From positions 1-64,000 of the forward strand of contig NZ_SMKV01000005.1 of assembly GCF_004348445.1 (NCBI RefSeq): DNA of 64,000 nucleotides. Direction: 5' to 3'. A program made the translations under genes and the position numbers. This DNA is from Saccharopolyspora aridisoli (GTDB lineage: Bacteria > Actinomycetota > Actinomycetes > Mycobacteriales > Pseudonocardiaceae). Position 1 is the stretch's first letter. Each line of letters begins with the position of its first letter. The notes below the pieces were generated by a model, which worked only from the letters and a program-made list of their open reading frames with translations, had not been told where the DNA came from and made no database searches. Below are positions 49,887-58,065 of the stretch, in pieces.

Positions 49887-51080
49887 TCATCCCCGGAAGG
49901 CTGGGATCCCGGTCAGCGCCTGACCGATGGTCAGCGCGTGCATCTCGCTGGTGCCCTCGTAGGTCAGCACCGACTCCAAGTTCGTCATGTGCCGGATCAC
50001 CGGGTACTCCAGCGAGATCCCGTTGGCACCCAAGATCGTCCGCGCGGTGCGGGCGACCTCCAGCGCACCCCGGACGTTGTCCAGCTTGCCGAAGCTGACC
50101 TGCTGCGGGCTCAACTTCCCGGCGTCCTTGCGCTTGCCCAGGTGCAGCGCCAGCAGCCTGCCGTTCTGCACCCGCACAGCCATGTCGGCCAACTTGGACT
50201 GGGTGAGCTGGAACCCACCGATCGGGCGTCCGAACTGCTCCCTGCTCGTGGCGTAGTCCAGCGCCGCTTCCAGGCAGCTGCGCCCGGCACCCACCGAACC
50301 CCACACGATGCCGAAGCGGGCCTCGTTGAGGCAGGACAGCGGGCCGCGCAGGCCGGTGACCTCGGGCAGCACGGCATCGGCCGGCAGCCGGACGTCGTCG
50401 AGCACCAGCTCGGCGGTCACCGACGCGCGCAGCGAGAGCTTGTGCTTGATCTCCGGAGCCGAGAAGCCCGGCGCGTCGGTGGGCACCACGAAGCCGCGCA
50501 CGCCCTCGTCGGTCTGCGCCCACACGACCGCCACCGAGGCGATGCTGCCGTTGGTGATCCACATCTTGCGGCCGTTGAGCACCCAATCGGAACCGTCGCG
50601 GCGAGCGGACGTGCGCATCGACGACGGGTCCGAGCCGTGGTCGGGCTCGGTCAGGCCGAAGCACCCGATCGCCTCGCCGGCCGCCATCTGCGGCAGCCAG
50701 CGCTGCTTGTGCTCCTCCGACCCCCAGCGCCAGATCGCGTACATCGCCAGCGATCCCTGGACCGACACCAGCGAGCGCAACCCGGAGTCGCAGGCTTCGA
50801 GCTCTTCGCAGGCGATTCCGTAGTCCACAGCGGACAGACCGGCGCAGCCGTAGCCCTCCAGGTGCATGCCCAGCACGCCGAGCTTGCCCAGCTCCCTGGC
50901 CAGTTCGCGGGCCTGCGGGAACTCGCCGTTCTCGTACCACTCGGCGACGTGCGGGTGCACGTGGTCGCGGCACAGGGCGCGCACGCTGTCGCGGATCGCC
51001 AGCTGTTCCGAGGTGAATTCGGCGTCGATGCCCAGCGGGTCGTGCGGGTCGAACTTCGGGCGGTTTCCGGGGGCGCTCAT
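49887..51080 (-). CDS. gcdH: glutaryl-CoA dehydrogenase (acyl-CoA dehydrogenase family)
   Basis: A 397-residue flavoenzyme that oxidises and decarboxylates glutaryl-CoA to crotonyl-CoA. Family features are GYGCAGLSAVDYGIACEELE, the substrate-binding SGLRSLVSVQGSL with the Arg and Ser that hold the glutaryl carboxylate, CFGLTEPDHGSDPSSM, KMWITNGS and the catalytic Glu in LTYEGTSEMH. ATG 51080 follows GGAGGG and overlaps the CoA-transferase stop by four bases. With that enzyme and the nearby 3-hydroxyacyl-CoA dehydrogenase it forms a glutarate catabolic block. Confidence 0.9.
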   Translation of the reverse strand: MSAPGNRPKFDPHDPLGIDAEFTSEQLAIRDSVRALCRDHVHPHVAEWYENGEFPQARELARELGKLGVLGMHLEGYGCAGLSAVDYGIACEELEACDSGLRSLVSVQGSLAMYAIWRWGSEEHKQRWLPQMAAGEAIGCFGLTEPDHGSDPSSMRTSARRDGSDWVLNGRKMWITNGSIASVAVVWAQTDEGVRGFVVPTDAPGFSAPEIKHKLSLRASVTAELVLDDVRLPADAVLPEVTGLRGPLSCLNEARFGIVWGSVGAGRSCLEAALDYATSREQFGRPIGGFQLTQSKLADMAVRVQNGRLLALHLGKRKDAGKLSPQQVSFGKLDNVRGALEVARTARTILGANGISLEYPVIRHMTNLESVLTYEGTSEMHALTIGQALTGIPAFRG

Positions 51081-52258
51081 CGCGGGTCCCTCCTGGACGA
51101 GATCGGGGGAAGCTGTTGTTCGGGGCCCTCCAACCACGCGAGGACCTCCTTGTCGTGCTCACCGAGCAACGGCGGCGCGGTCATCTCGGCGCTGCCGTGC
51201 CCGGAGAAGTCGATGGGCATCCGCACCTGCATCGCGGCGCCGCCGCCGGGGTCGACCATCGGCCGCAAACCCAACGACTCGGCGTAGTGCACCGCCCCGG
51301 ACAGGTCGTTGACCTGCCCGCACGCGATGCCCACACCCTGCAGCCGCTGCTGCCAGTCGGCGGCTGGCCGCGCGCCGAGCACGTTCTCCAGCCTGCTCAC
51401 CATCTCCTCGCGGTGGGCGACCCGCTGGGCGTTGGTGGCGAACTTCGGGTCGTCGGCCATGGAAACCAGGCCCAGCGCCTCGCTGAACTTGCGGAACTGC
51501 GCGTCGTTGCCCACCGCCACCGCGAGGAAGGCGTCCTCGCAGCGCAGCGTCTCGTAGGGGGCGATGCTCGGGTGCTGGTTGCCCATCCGCTGAGGCGCGA
51601 TGCCGGTGGTCAGCAGGCTCGACATCTGGTTGGCCAGCGAGCCCAGCAGGCTGGACATCAAGTTGACCTCGACGTGCTGCCCGCGGCCGGTCACGTCCCG
51701 GTGGCGCAGCGCGGCCATGATGCCCAGCGCCGCGTCCTTGCCGGTGAGCACGTCGACCACGGCGACGCCGACCTTCACCGGTGGCCGCTCGGGCTCACCG
51801 GTGATGCTCATCAGGCCGCCCAGCGCCTGCACCACGAAGTCGTACCCGGGCAGCTCGGCACCCTCCTGGGAACCGAACCCGGAGATCGAGGTGTAGATCA
51901 GCCGCGGGTTGATCTCGTGCGCGGCCTCGAAGTCCAGGCCGTGCTGCGCCAGCGACCCCACCTTGAAGTTCTCGACCAGCACGTCGGCCCGCCGGATCAG
52001 CTCGCGCGCGGCGGCCCGGTCTTCGTCCTGGGACAGGTCGAGGCGCACGCTGCGCTTGCCGCGGTTCACGGATTCGAAGTAGGAGGAGCTGTTCTCGGTC
52101 CAGGGCGGTCCCCAGGAGCGCGTGTCGTCCCCCGTGCCGGGGCGCTCCACCTTGATCACGGTGGCCCCGAGGTCGCCCAGCAGCATCGTGGCGTACGGGC
52201 CGGCCAGCACCCGGCTGAAGTCCGCGACGACGACGCCGTCCAACGGCAGCGCTTCCAT
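51077..52258 (-). CDS. CaiB/BaiF-type (class III) CoA-transferase, probably glutarate
   Basis: A 393-residue CoA-transferase. PF02515 features are VVVADFSRVLAGPYATMLLG, the CoA-binding DLGATVIKVERPGTGDD, NRGKRSVRLDLS and the catalytic Asp in LPGYDFVVQALGGLMSITGE. Its translational coupling to glutaryl-CoA dehydrogenase suggests that it activates glutarate with CoA taken from succinyl-CoA, like human SUGCT. Other dicarboxylates are possible. It is divergent from a GntR gene, whose operator lies 52 bases upstream of the start. Confidence 0.87.
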   Translation of the reverse strand: MEALPLDGVVVADFSRVLAGPYATMLLGDLGATVIKVERPGTGDDTRSWGPPWTENSSSYFESVNRGKRSVRLDLSQDEDRAAARELIRRADVLVENFKVGSLAQHGLDFEAAHEINPRLIYTSISGFGSQEGAELPGYDFVVQALGGLMSITGEPERPPVKVGVAVVDVLTGKDAALGIMAALRHRDVTGRGQHVEVNLMSSLLGSLANQMSSLLTTGIAPQRMGNQHPSIAPYETLRCEDAFLAVAVGNDAQFRKFSEALGLVSMADDPKFATNAQRVAHREEMVSRLENVLGARPAADWQQRLQGVGIACGQVNDLSGAVHYAESLGLRPMVDPGGGAAMQVRMPIDFSGHGSAEMTAPPLLGEHDKEVLAWLEGPEQQLPPISSRRDPR

Positions 52259-52310
52259 GACCCCACCCTTCCGACGGCGCGCGCAGCGACGTTCTTGCGC
52301 GTCCGGAAAT

Positions 52311-52320
52311 TTGGATCCAA
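52311..52320. promoter_or_regulatory. probable GntR/FCD operator
   Basis: Perfect 10-base palindrome TTGGATCCAA followed by an AT-rich TATACAG, in the 135-base divergent region between the CoA-transferase and GntR genes. FCD-type GntR regulators commonly bind such TTGGATCCAA-like sites. Confidence 0.7.
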
Positions 52321-52393
52321 TATACAGTTGATCGATGCGCGGTCAAGCCGTTCCGAGCGCCCGCGTGTCCGCACCCGATGCTGGAGAACCGCG

Positions 52394-53056
52394 ATGCGCA
52401 GACCGCCCACCACTCAGGCCTTCGTCCTCGACGAGCTGCGCAAATCCATCGTGTCGGGAGAGCTCTCGCCGGGCCAGCCGATCCGCCAGGACACGATCGC
52501 GGCAGGCCTGGGCGTCAGCCGCGTGCCGCTGCGGGAGGCGCTGAAGACGCTCGAAGCCGAAGGGCAGGTCGTCCACCAACCGCACCGGGGCTACTCGGTG
52601 GCCGAGCTGTCGCTGGCGGACCTGCTGGAGGTCTACCGGATGCGGGATCTGCTGGAGTCCGAGGCTGCGCGGGTGGCCACCGACCGGCTCACCGACGCCG
52701 ATCTGACGCGCATCACCGACGCGGGCCAGGACGTGGAGCAAGCGGCCGAGGACGGCGATCTGGTGGCGATGATCGCGGCCAACCGCCGCTTCCACTTCGC
52801 GTTGCTGGAACCCTCCGGACTGCCGCGGCTGCTGCGCGTTGTGCGCACGCTCTGGGACGCCACGGACGCCTATCGCGCCGTCTACTACAACTCCGGCACC
52901 AACCGGGCCCGGGTCCGCCGCGAGCACGAGGCCATCATCGCCGCGGCGGACAACCGCGACCCCGAGGACCTCGTCCGCCTGCTGGCCGAGCACCGGCACC
53001 ACGCCGTGGACGCCCTGCGCGGCACCATCGGCGAGGAGGAGCAGATCCGGCGGTAG
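52394..53056 (+). CDS. GntR-family regulator, FCD subfamily
   Basis: A 220-residue regulator. The winged HTH (residues about 12-70) shows GQPIRQDTIAAGLGVSRVPL and REALKTLEAEGQVVHQPHRG. The C-terminal FCD helical domain has YRMRDLLESEAARVATDRL, NRRFHFALLEPSG and HEAIIAAADNRD, with the metal-binding Asp/His pattern. ATG 52394 follows GGAGAACC. By position and operator it should repress the divergent glutarate genes and respond to glutarate or a related acid. Confidence 0.9.
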   Translation: MRRPPTTQAFVLDELRKSIVSGELSPGQPIRQDTIAAGLGVSRVPLREALKTLEAEGQVVHQPHRGYSVAELSLADLLEVYRMRDLLESEAARVATDRLTDADLTRITDAGQDVEQAAEDGDLVAMIAANRRFHFALLEPSGLPRLLRVVRTLWDATDAYRAVYYNSGTNRARVRREHEAIIAAADNRDPEDLVRLLAEHRHHAVDALRGTIGEEEQIRR

Positions 53057-53234
53057 CCGGTGCCTCCCGTGTGGGGCTCAGCTTGCGCCACCGCGCCTTG
53101 CCCCCTGGGGAGCAACCGACGCGTCCTTCGGCGAGCACGCCGCGACGCTGTGCGGCCATGCGGAGTCGTTGCCGCACGGAGTCAGGCGCGTCAGGTTCCG
53201 CTGCCCGCACCGGCAAGCAGGGTGACCACAGCGA

Positions 53235-54098
53235 TCATTCGTACGTGTAGAAGCCCTGACCGGTCTTCTTGCCCTTGATGCCCGCGTCGACCATGCGCTT
53301 GAGCAGCGGCGGAGCGGAGTACGTGGGCTCGGCGTACTCCTGGTACATCGAGTCGGCGATGGCCTTGAGGGTGTCCAGGCCGACCATGTCCGACAGCCGC
53401 AGCGGACCCATCGGGTGGGCGCAGCCCTGCACCATGCCGTTGTCGATGTCCTCGGCGCTGGCGTGCCCGGCCTCGAACATGCGGATCGCCGAGAGCAGGT
53501 AGGGCACCAGCAGCGCGTTGACGATGAAACCGGAGCGGTCCTCGGCGCGGATGGTCTCCTTGCCGAGCTGCTCGGTGGCGAAACCGCGGGCGCGCTCGAC
53601 GGTCTGCTCGCTGGTGAGCAGCGACGGAACCAGCTCGACCAGGTTGAGCACCGGAACCGGGTTGAAGAAGTGCACACCGATGACCTTGTCCGGACGCTCG
53701 GTGGCGCCGGCGAGCTTGGCGATCGGGATGGACGAGGTGTTGGAGGCCAGGATCGCCTCCGGGTCGGTGAGGAGCTCGTCGAGCTCCTCGAACAGCTTGA
53801 GCTTGAGGTCCTCGTCCTCGGCGATCGCCTCGATCACCATGTCGCGGTCGTCGAGGTCAGCGAGGGTGGTGGTGAAGTGCAGGCGCTCCTGGGTCGCGTC
53901 GCGCTCGGCCTCGGTCAGCTTGCCCTTCTGGACCGCGCGGTTGAGCGACTTCCACAGCCGAGAGCGAGCCGCCCGAGCCGCGTCGTCGTCGATCTCGCGA
54001 ACGATCACGTCCAGACCAGCGCGGGCGCCGACCTCGGCGATGCCCCCGCCCATCTGCCCGCCACCGACGACTCCCAGGCGTTCGATCTTGGTCACCAC
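53235..54098 (-). CDS. 3-hydroxybutyryl-CoA dehydrogenase
   Basis: A 287-residue NAD(P)-dependent enzyme interconverting 3-hydroxybutyryl-CoA and acetoacetyl-CoA. The Rossmann loop is LGVVGGGQMGGGIAEVGARA; active-site regions are ASNTSSIPIAKLA and GVHFFNPVPVLNLVELV, with DRSGFIVNALLVPYL in the C-terminal domain and the end KTGQGFYTYE. It can finish the route glutaryl-CoA, crotonyl-CoA, 3-hydroxybutyryl-CoA, acetoacetyl-CoA begun by the genes at 49887-52258; a crotonase is not in the window. GTG 54098 or 54095, after AGGAA. FadB2/PaaH-like. Confidence 0.9.
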   Translation of the reverse strand: MVTKIERLGVVGGGQMGGGIAEVGARAGLDVIVREIDDDAARAARSRLWKSLNRAVQKGKLTEAERDATQERLHFTTTLADLDDRDMVIEAIAEDEDLKLKLFEELDELLTDPEAILASNTSSIPIAKLAGATERPDKVIGVHFFNPVPVLNLVELVPSLLTSEQTVERARGFATEQLGKETIRAEDRSGFIVNALLVPYLLSAIRMFEAGHASAEDIDNGMVQGCAHPMGPLRLSDMVGLDTLKAIADSMYQEYAEPTYSAPPLLKRMVDAGIKGKKTGQGFYTYE

Positions 54099-54216
54099 AC
54101 AGTTCCTTCCGCTCCCGGCAGCACTGCCGCTACGCGACGCTATCCGGCTCGGATCATGCCAAAAACCGCCGAACGGGACCGATCAACAGTGCGCGAAGGC
54201 ACACCTGACGCGCAGA

Positions 54217-54245
54217 GAGCCGGGTCCGCGTTGCGAACCCGGCTC
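54217..54245. repeat. isolated hairpin in the gap upstream of the hydroxyacyl-CoA dehydrogenase
   Basis: Perfect 9-bp stem GAGCCGGGT / ACCCGGCTC with an 11-base loop in the 320-base gap 54099-54420. No gene ends directly at it. It may be the terminator of a gene now lost or of the serine hydrolase further on. I see nothing else in the gap. Confidence 0.5.
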
Positions 54246-54420
54246 CCGGTCGTCCCCCGACTGTCCGACCCTGACCCCCTGTGCGATGTCGAGGTTACCC
54301 CACTGTGCGTGGCCGGGCGCATGCGCTCCGGACATGCGCGGTGGACGATCATTTCGCTTGCACAACGCCCCGATCAGCGCTAACGGGGATCTGCGTGACC
54401 GACTGCGATGACCCGCCACC

Positions 54421-54670
54421 ATGAGCGAGCAGATGCCGCCGCTGCGACGGATCATCGTGCTCGGCGAGGTCGTGCTGGCGGTGACCGCCGCGATGCACGA
54501 GGGCGGGCGTTAGACGCTGGTCCCAGCGGTCGGGTGGGTGCTGCTGCTGGGCCGCGCTGCCGGCGACCCTCGACACCTCCCCGGCGGTGCTCCTGCTCGG
54601 CGTGCTGATGTCGCTGCTGCTGACCGTCGGGCTGGTCACCCATCGGGAACCGGTCAGCGAAGCCGGGTGA
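54421..54670 (+). pseudogene. remnant of a low-temperature-requirement A (LtrA)-like membrane protein
   Basis: The plus strand reads LRRIIVLGEVVLAVTAAMHEGG, close to the FTIIVLGExVLAVT motif of LtrA proteins (PF06772). A TAG stop follows (54511-54513), then TLVPAVGWVLLL in the same frame, then, after a frame change, a hydrophobic C-terminus (TLDTSPAVLLLGVLMSLLLT) up to a TGA at 54670. Most of the family's 350-400 residues are missing and what remains has a stop and a frameshift. It overlaps the end of the convergent hydrolase by 17 bases. Confidence 0.55.
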
Positions 54671-55514
54671 CCGCGGTTCGGGCCACTTCGGTGATGTCCT
54701 CGACGGCCTTGCCGTAGCCGACCGAGCTGGGCTGGCCGCTGAGCAGGGCGACGACGTAACGTCGGCCGGGGTCGACGACACCCGCGCTGTGCACCCAGAC
54801 CTTGCCCGTCTGGCAGCACATCCACCCGGACTTCACCGCTTGCGCGTCCATCGCCATCAGCCCGAACCCCTGGTTGACCCCGTCCGCCGCGCGGCGCGGG
54901 GCCGCGTGCAGCGCGTCGAGGACGAACTCGCGGTCCGCGGCCGGCATCCGGGCGAGCAGGTGCTGGTAGACGGCGGCGATGTCGCGAGCCGAGGTGACGG
55001 TGTCGCCCCAGCGGCCAGGGTCGTCCGGCGGCCGGGTCTGCTGGAGCTTCAGCCGGTTCGCCGAAGCGGTGATCAGCGACGCCCCGCCGTAGCGGTCCCA
55101 CAGGGCGTTCATGGCCTCGTCGTCACTGGGTCCGAGGGCGCGCCGCATGGCGAAGCGGTCCTGCGGGGTGACCCGGCGCCGTTCGAGCAGCTCGACGGCC
55201 ACGATGACCTTCGACAGCGACGCGGAGTGCATAGGTCGCATCCCGGCCCTGCCGTAGGCGACTTCACCGGTCGCGCGATCCAGGACCGCGACGCCCAAGG
55301 GGTTCCGCTGAGCCGCCGCCTGCTGGTCGACCGAGGCGGCGGTGGCGGCAGGGGCTCCGGTGGGCTTCGCACGGGCCTCGAAGGTGCTGTGCTGGTCCTC
55401 CAGCGTGGCCACGGCCGACGGCGCGCAGCCGATGAGCAGGACCGACAGGGCGGCAGCGGCCACCCTGACCGCCCCGTGGCGCGGCGGCTGGGAAGCCGTT
55501 GTCCTGCCTAACAC
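54654..55514 (-). CDS. class A beta-lactamase-like serine hydrolase lipoprotein
   Basis: A 286-residue protein with a lipoprotein signal (VRVAAAALSVLLIGC) and a penicillin-binding/beta-lactamase-like domain. The catalytic S-x-x-K is in MHSASLSKVIVAVELL, an SDD replaces the usual SDN (GPSDDEAMNAL), and the KTG-equivalent is KSG (AVKSGWMCCQTG). The substitutions make true penicillinase activity uncertain. Codon 2 is TTA, a rare codon in these genomes. GTG 55514 is the only good start. Single gene. Confidence 0.8.
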   Translation of the reverse strand: MLGRTTASQPPRHGAVRVAAAALSVLLIGCAPSAVATLEDQHSTFEARAKPTGAPAATAASVDQQAAAQRNPLGVAVLDRATGEVAYGRAGMRPMHSASLSKVIVAVELLERRRVTPQDRFAMRRALGPSDDEAMNALWDRYGGASLITASANRLKLQQTRPPDDPGRWGDTVTSARDIAAVYQHLLARMPAADREFVLDALHAAPRRAADGVNQGFGLMAMDAQAVKSGWMCCQTGKVWVHSAGVVDPGRRYVVALLSGQPSSVGYGKAVEDITEVARTAVTRLR

Positions 55515-55535
55515 GCAACCCCCGGACGCTGTGGT

Positions 55536-55585
55536 CGTGACGTCCGGCGTTGTGAACTCGATTCACACAACGCCGTCCGGTCACG
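55536..55585. terminator. long imperfect hairpin downstream of the arsenic operon
   Basis: An inverted repeat with arms around GGCGTTGTG and CACAACGCC, extended outward by CGTGAC / GTCACG with a few mismatches. It lies about 105 bases after the arsC stop on the minus strand and probably ends the arsR-acr3-arsC transcript. Confidence 0.6.
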
Positions 55586-55689
55586 ACAGCACAGGAGGGG
55601 AAAATCCGCAGGTGGAAGCCCTTCTTCCCCCGTCCGGGTGTTGGTGCCGCGCTAAACCACCTGATGGGTACCGCGACGGCGACCGGACG

Positions 55690-56088
55690 TCACTCGCGCG
55701 GCATCAGTTCGGCGAGGAGGACACCCACCCGGCGGTCGATGTCGTCGCGAATCTCGCGCACCGCATCCACTCCCCGCCCGGCCGGATCCGCGAGTTCCCA
55801 GTCCAGGTAGCGCTTGCCCGGGAACACGGGGCAGGCGTCACCGCATCCCATCGTGATGACCACGTCGGACGCCTCGACCGCATCGGTGGTCAGCTTCTTC
55901 GGGACCTCCTCCGACAGGTCGATCCCCAGCTCGCGCATCGCTTCGACGACCGCGGGGTTGATCGACTCGGCCGGCGCGGAGCCAGCCGAACGCACCTCGA
56001 CCCGACCTCGGGAGCGGTGTCGCAGCAGCGCGGCGGCCATCTGAGACCGGCCGGCGTTGTGCACGCAGACGAACAGGACCTCGGGCAC
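55690..56088 (-). CDS. arsC: arsenate reductase, low-molecular-weight phosphatase fold
   Basis: A 132-residue enzyme reducing arsenate to arsenite. The phosphatase loop CVHNAGRSQMA (C-x5-R) holds the nucleophilic Cys; further cysteines lie in TMGCGDACPVFPGKRY. In mycothiol-using bacteria such enzymes take electrons from thioredoxin or mycothiol/mycoredoxin. It starts 9 bases after the acr3 stop and is the last gene of the operon. Confidence 0.92.
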   Translation of the reverse strand: MPEVLFVCVHNAGRSQMAAALLRHRSRGRVEVRSAGSAPAESINPAVVEAMRELGIDLSEEVPKKLTTDAVEASDVVITMGCGDACPVFPGKRYLDWELADPAGRGVDAVREIRDDIDRRVGVLLAELMPRE

Positions 56089-56097
56089 TTGCTCTCC

Positions 56098-57159
56098 TCA
56101 GGACGTGAACCGGCGCCGCAGCGCCAGCGAGACGTAAACCAGGCCGACCAGGACCGGCACCTCGATCAGCGGACCCACCACACCGGCCAGGGCCTGACCG
56201 CTGGTGACGCCGAAAGTCGCGATCGCCACGGCGATGGCCAGCTCGAAGTTGTTGCCCGCGGCCGTGAACGACAGCGTCGCGGAGCGCTCGTAGTTCAGGC
56301 CGATGGCCTTGCCCAGCCCGAACGAACCCGCCCACATCACCGCGAAGTACATCAGCAGCGGCAGCGCGATCCGCACGACGTCGAGCGGGTTGGAGGTGAT
56401 GGCCTCCCCCTGCAACGCGAAGAGGATCACGATGGTGAACAACAACCCGTACAACGCGACCGGTCCGATCTTGGGCAGGAACCGCGACTCGTACCACTCA
56501 CGGCCCTTGGCCCGCTCCCCGAACTTCCGCGTGAGGTAACCGGCCACGAGCGGGATGCCGAGGAAGATCAGCACGTTCTTGGCGATCTCCCACGCCGAGA
56601 CCTCGAGCCCCACCTGGTCCAGGCCCAGCCACCCGGGCAGCACCGACAGGTAGAACCAGCCCAGCCCGGCGAACGCGATCACCTGGAACACCGAGTTCAA
56701 CGCGACCAGCACGGCGGCGGCCTCGCGATCCCCGCAGGCCAGGTCGTTCCAGATGATGACCATCGCGATGCAACGCGCCAAGCCCACGATGATCAGACCG
56801 GTCCGGTACTCCGGCAGGTCGGGCAGGAACACCCAGGCCAGGGCGAACATCAGCGCCGGGCCCAGCACCCAGTTCAGCACCAACGACGAGACCATCAGCC
56901 GCTTGTCGCCGGTGACGGTGTCCAGCCGGTCGTAGCGGACCTTGGCCAGCACCGGGTACATCATCACCAGCAGGCCGAGCGCGATCGGCAGCGAAACGCC
57001 ATCGACCTGCACCGCGTCCAGCGCAGATCCCAGCCCGGGAATCCAGCGACCCGCCAGCAGACCGACGATCATCGCCGCACCGATCCACACCGGCAACAAC
57101 CTGTCGAGGGTCGAGAGCCGCGCGACGACCGCGCTCTCGGGTTCAACCGTGCGCGTCAC
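56098..57159 (-). CDS. acr3: ACR3-family arsenite efflux transporter
   Basis: A 353-residue, ten-helix transporter that expels arsenite. Diagnostic pieces are GLARCIAMVIIWNDLACGD with the essential Cys and SFTAAGNNFELAIAVAIATF. GTG 57159 overlaps the arsR stop by four bases (GTGA). It acts with ArsC, which supplies arsenite from arsenate. Confidence 0.93.
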   Translation of the reverse strand: MTRTVEPESAVVARLSTLDRLLPVWIGAAMIVGLLAGRWIPGLGSALDAVQVDGVSLPIALGLLVMMYPVLAKVRYDRLDTVTGDKRLMVSSLVLNWVLGPALMFALAWVFLPDLPEYRTGLIIVGLARCIAMVIIWNDLACGDREAAAVLVALNSVFQVIAFAGLGWFYLSVLPGWLGLDQVGLEVSAWEIAKNVLIFLGIPLVAGYLTRKFGERAKGREWYESRFLPKIGPVALYGLLFTIVILFALQGEAITSNPLDVVRIALPLLMYFAVMWAGSFGLGKAIGLNYERSATLSFTAAGNNFELAIAVAIATFGVTSGQALAGVVGPLIEVPVLVGLVYVSLALRRRFTS

Positions 57160-57497
57160 GCGAGCACCTCCGCCGGCGTCAGAACGGACGACACCGCGCT
57201 CAGCGTCTCCGGACGCACCCGGTAGTAGATCCAGGTGCCACGCCGCTCCCCCTCGATGATCCCGGCCTCGCGCAGCACCTTGAGGTGGTGCGAGATCGTC
57301 GGCCCGGACAGCTCGAAGGCGCCGGTCAGATCGCACACGCACGCTTCACCACCGGCGTGCGAGGCGATCAACGAGAGCAAGCGCAACCGCACCGGCTCCC
57401 CGATCGCCTTGAACACGCGCGCCAGCTCGATCGACCGCTCGGCGCTCATCGGCTCCCGGAGGACCGGCGAGCAGCACAACTCCTCTTGCTTAGACAC
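57156..57497 (-). CDS. arsR: ArsR-family arsenic-responsive repressor
   Basis: A 113-residue winged-helix repressor. The HTH is SGPTISHHLKVLREAGIIEG and the metal site is in EACVCDLTGAF, the CVCDL motif of arsenite-sensing ArsR, with extra cysteines in the N-terminal ELCCSPV. It should release DNA on binding arsenite. Two matching operators lie upstream, toward the divergent arsI gene. Confidence 0.92.
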   Translation of the reverse strand: MSKQEELCCSPVLREPMSAERSIELARVFKAIGEPVRLRLLSLIASHAGGEACVCDLTGAFELSGPTISHHLKVLREAGIIEGERRGTWIYYRVRPETLSAVSSVLTPAEVLA

Positions 57498-57505
57498 CCC
57501 TCTAA

Positions 57506-57521
57506 TTTGACATACCTCAAA
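57506..57521. promoter_or_regulatory. probable ArsR operator, site 1
   Basis: TTTGA-6 bases-TCAAA, 9 bases upstream of the arsR start. Similar to site 2 and to the ATCAA-type half sites of ArsR repressors. Confidence 0.6.
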
Positions 57522-57544
57522 ACACGGAGCAATCTCGGGTTGCT

Positions 57545-57564
57545 GTTTCGATGTACATCAAAAC
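57545..57564. promoter_or_regulatory. probable ArsR operator, site 2
   Basis: GTTTCGATGTACATCAAAAC, symmetric about TGTACA with near-perfect 9-bp arms, 13 bases before the arsI start. It would let ArsR repress arsI as well as its own operon. Confidence 0.7.
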
Positions 57565-57576
57565 AAGGAGCTCGTG

Positions 57577-57972
57577 ATGTCACGCCTTCAACTCGCCCTC
57601 CGCGTCGGTGACCTGGAACGGTCGATCTCCTTCTACTCCAAGCTCTTCGGCGCCGAGCCGGCCAAGCGGCGCCCCGGCTACGCCAACTTCGCCATCGCAG
57701 AACCGCCGCTGAAGCTGGTCCTGATCGAGGGCGAGGCCGGGCAGGGCACCGTCATGGACCACCTCGGCGTCGAGGTCGGTGACACCGCCACCGTCGAGCA
57801 GGCCACCGCCCGCCTGGCGGAGCTCGGTCTGCTCACCGAGGTCGAGAACGACACCGACTGCTGCTACGCCGTGCAGGACAAGGTCTGGGTCCACGGACCG
57901 GGCCGAGAGCCCTGGGAGGTCTACACCGTCAAGTCCGACTCCCCGGCCGCGGATGTCACCTGCTGCTCGTAA
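57577..57972 (+). CDS. arsI: ArsI/CadI-family VOC-fold metalloenzyme
   Basis: A 131-residue glyoxalase-fold protein. It begins MSRLQLALRVGDLERSISFY and carries the vicinal cysteine pair of ArsI in NDTDCCYAVQDKVWV, plus VTCCS at the C-terminus. ArsI cleaves the C-As bond of trivalent organoarsenicals (dioxygen- and Fe2+-dependent); the related CadI binds metals. Divergent from arsR, with operator site 2 just upstream. ATG 57577 follows AAGGAG. Length and cysteines favour ArsI over CadI, but the activity is inferred. Confidence 0.87.
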   Translation: MSRLQLALRVGDLERSISFYSKLFGAEPAKRRPGYANFAIAEPPLKLVLIEGEAGQGTVMDHLGVEVGDTATVEQATARLAELGLLTEVENDTDCCYAVQDKVWVHGPGREPWEVYTVKSDSPAADVTCCS

Positions 57973-58001
57973 TACCTGGTCACCCGCGCCCTGAGATGCG
58001 A

Positions 58002-58038
58002 GGACCCCGGCGATCGCCACCGCGAGCACCGGGGTTCC
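58002..58038. terminator. bidirectional hairpin terminator
   Basis: GGACCCCGG / CCGGGGTTCC pair with one bulged base and an 18-base loop, between the convergent arsI and sugar-binding-protein genes. Confidence 0.65.
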
Positions 58039-58065
58039 CAGGAGTGGATCACCGCCTCGTCCACG

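Noticed and set aside
53057-53234. A possible gene between the GntR and hydroxybutyryl-CoA dehydrogenase genes
   Set aside because: Frames in this 178-base gap are extensions or antisense shadows of the neighbours, with no ribosome site.
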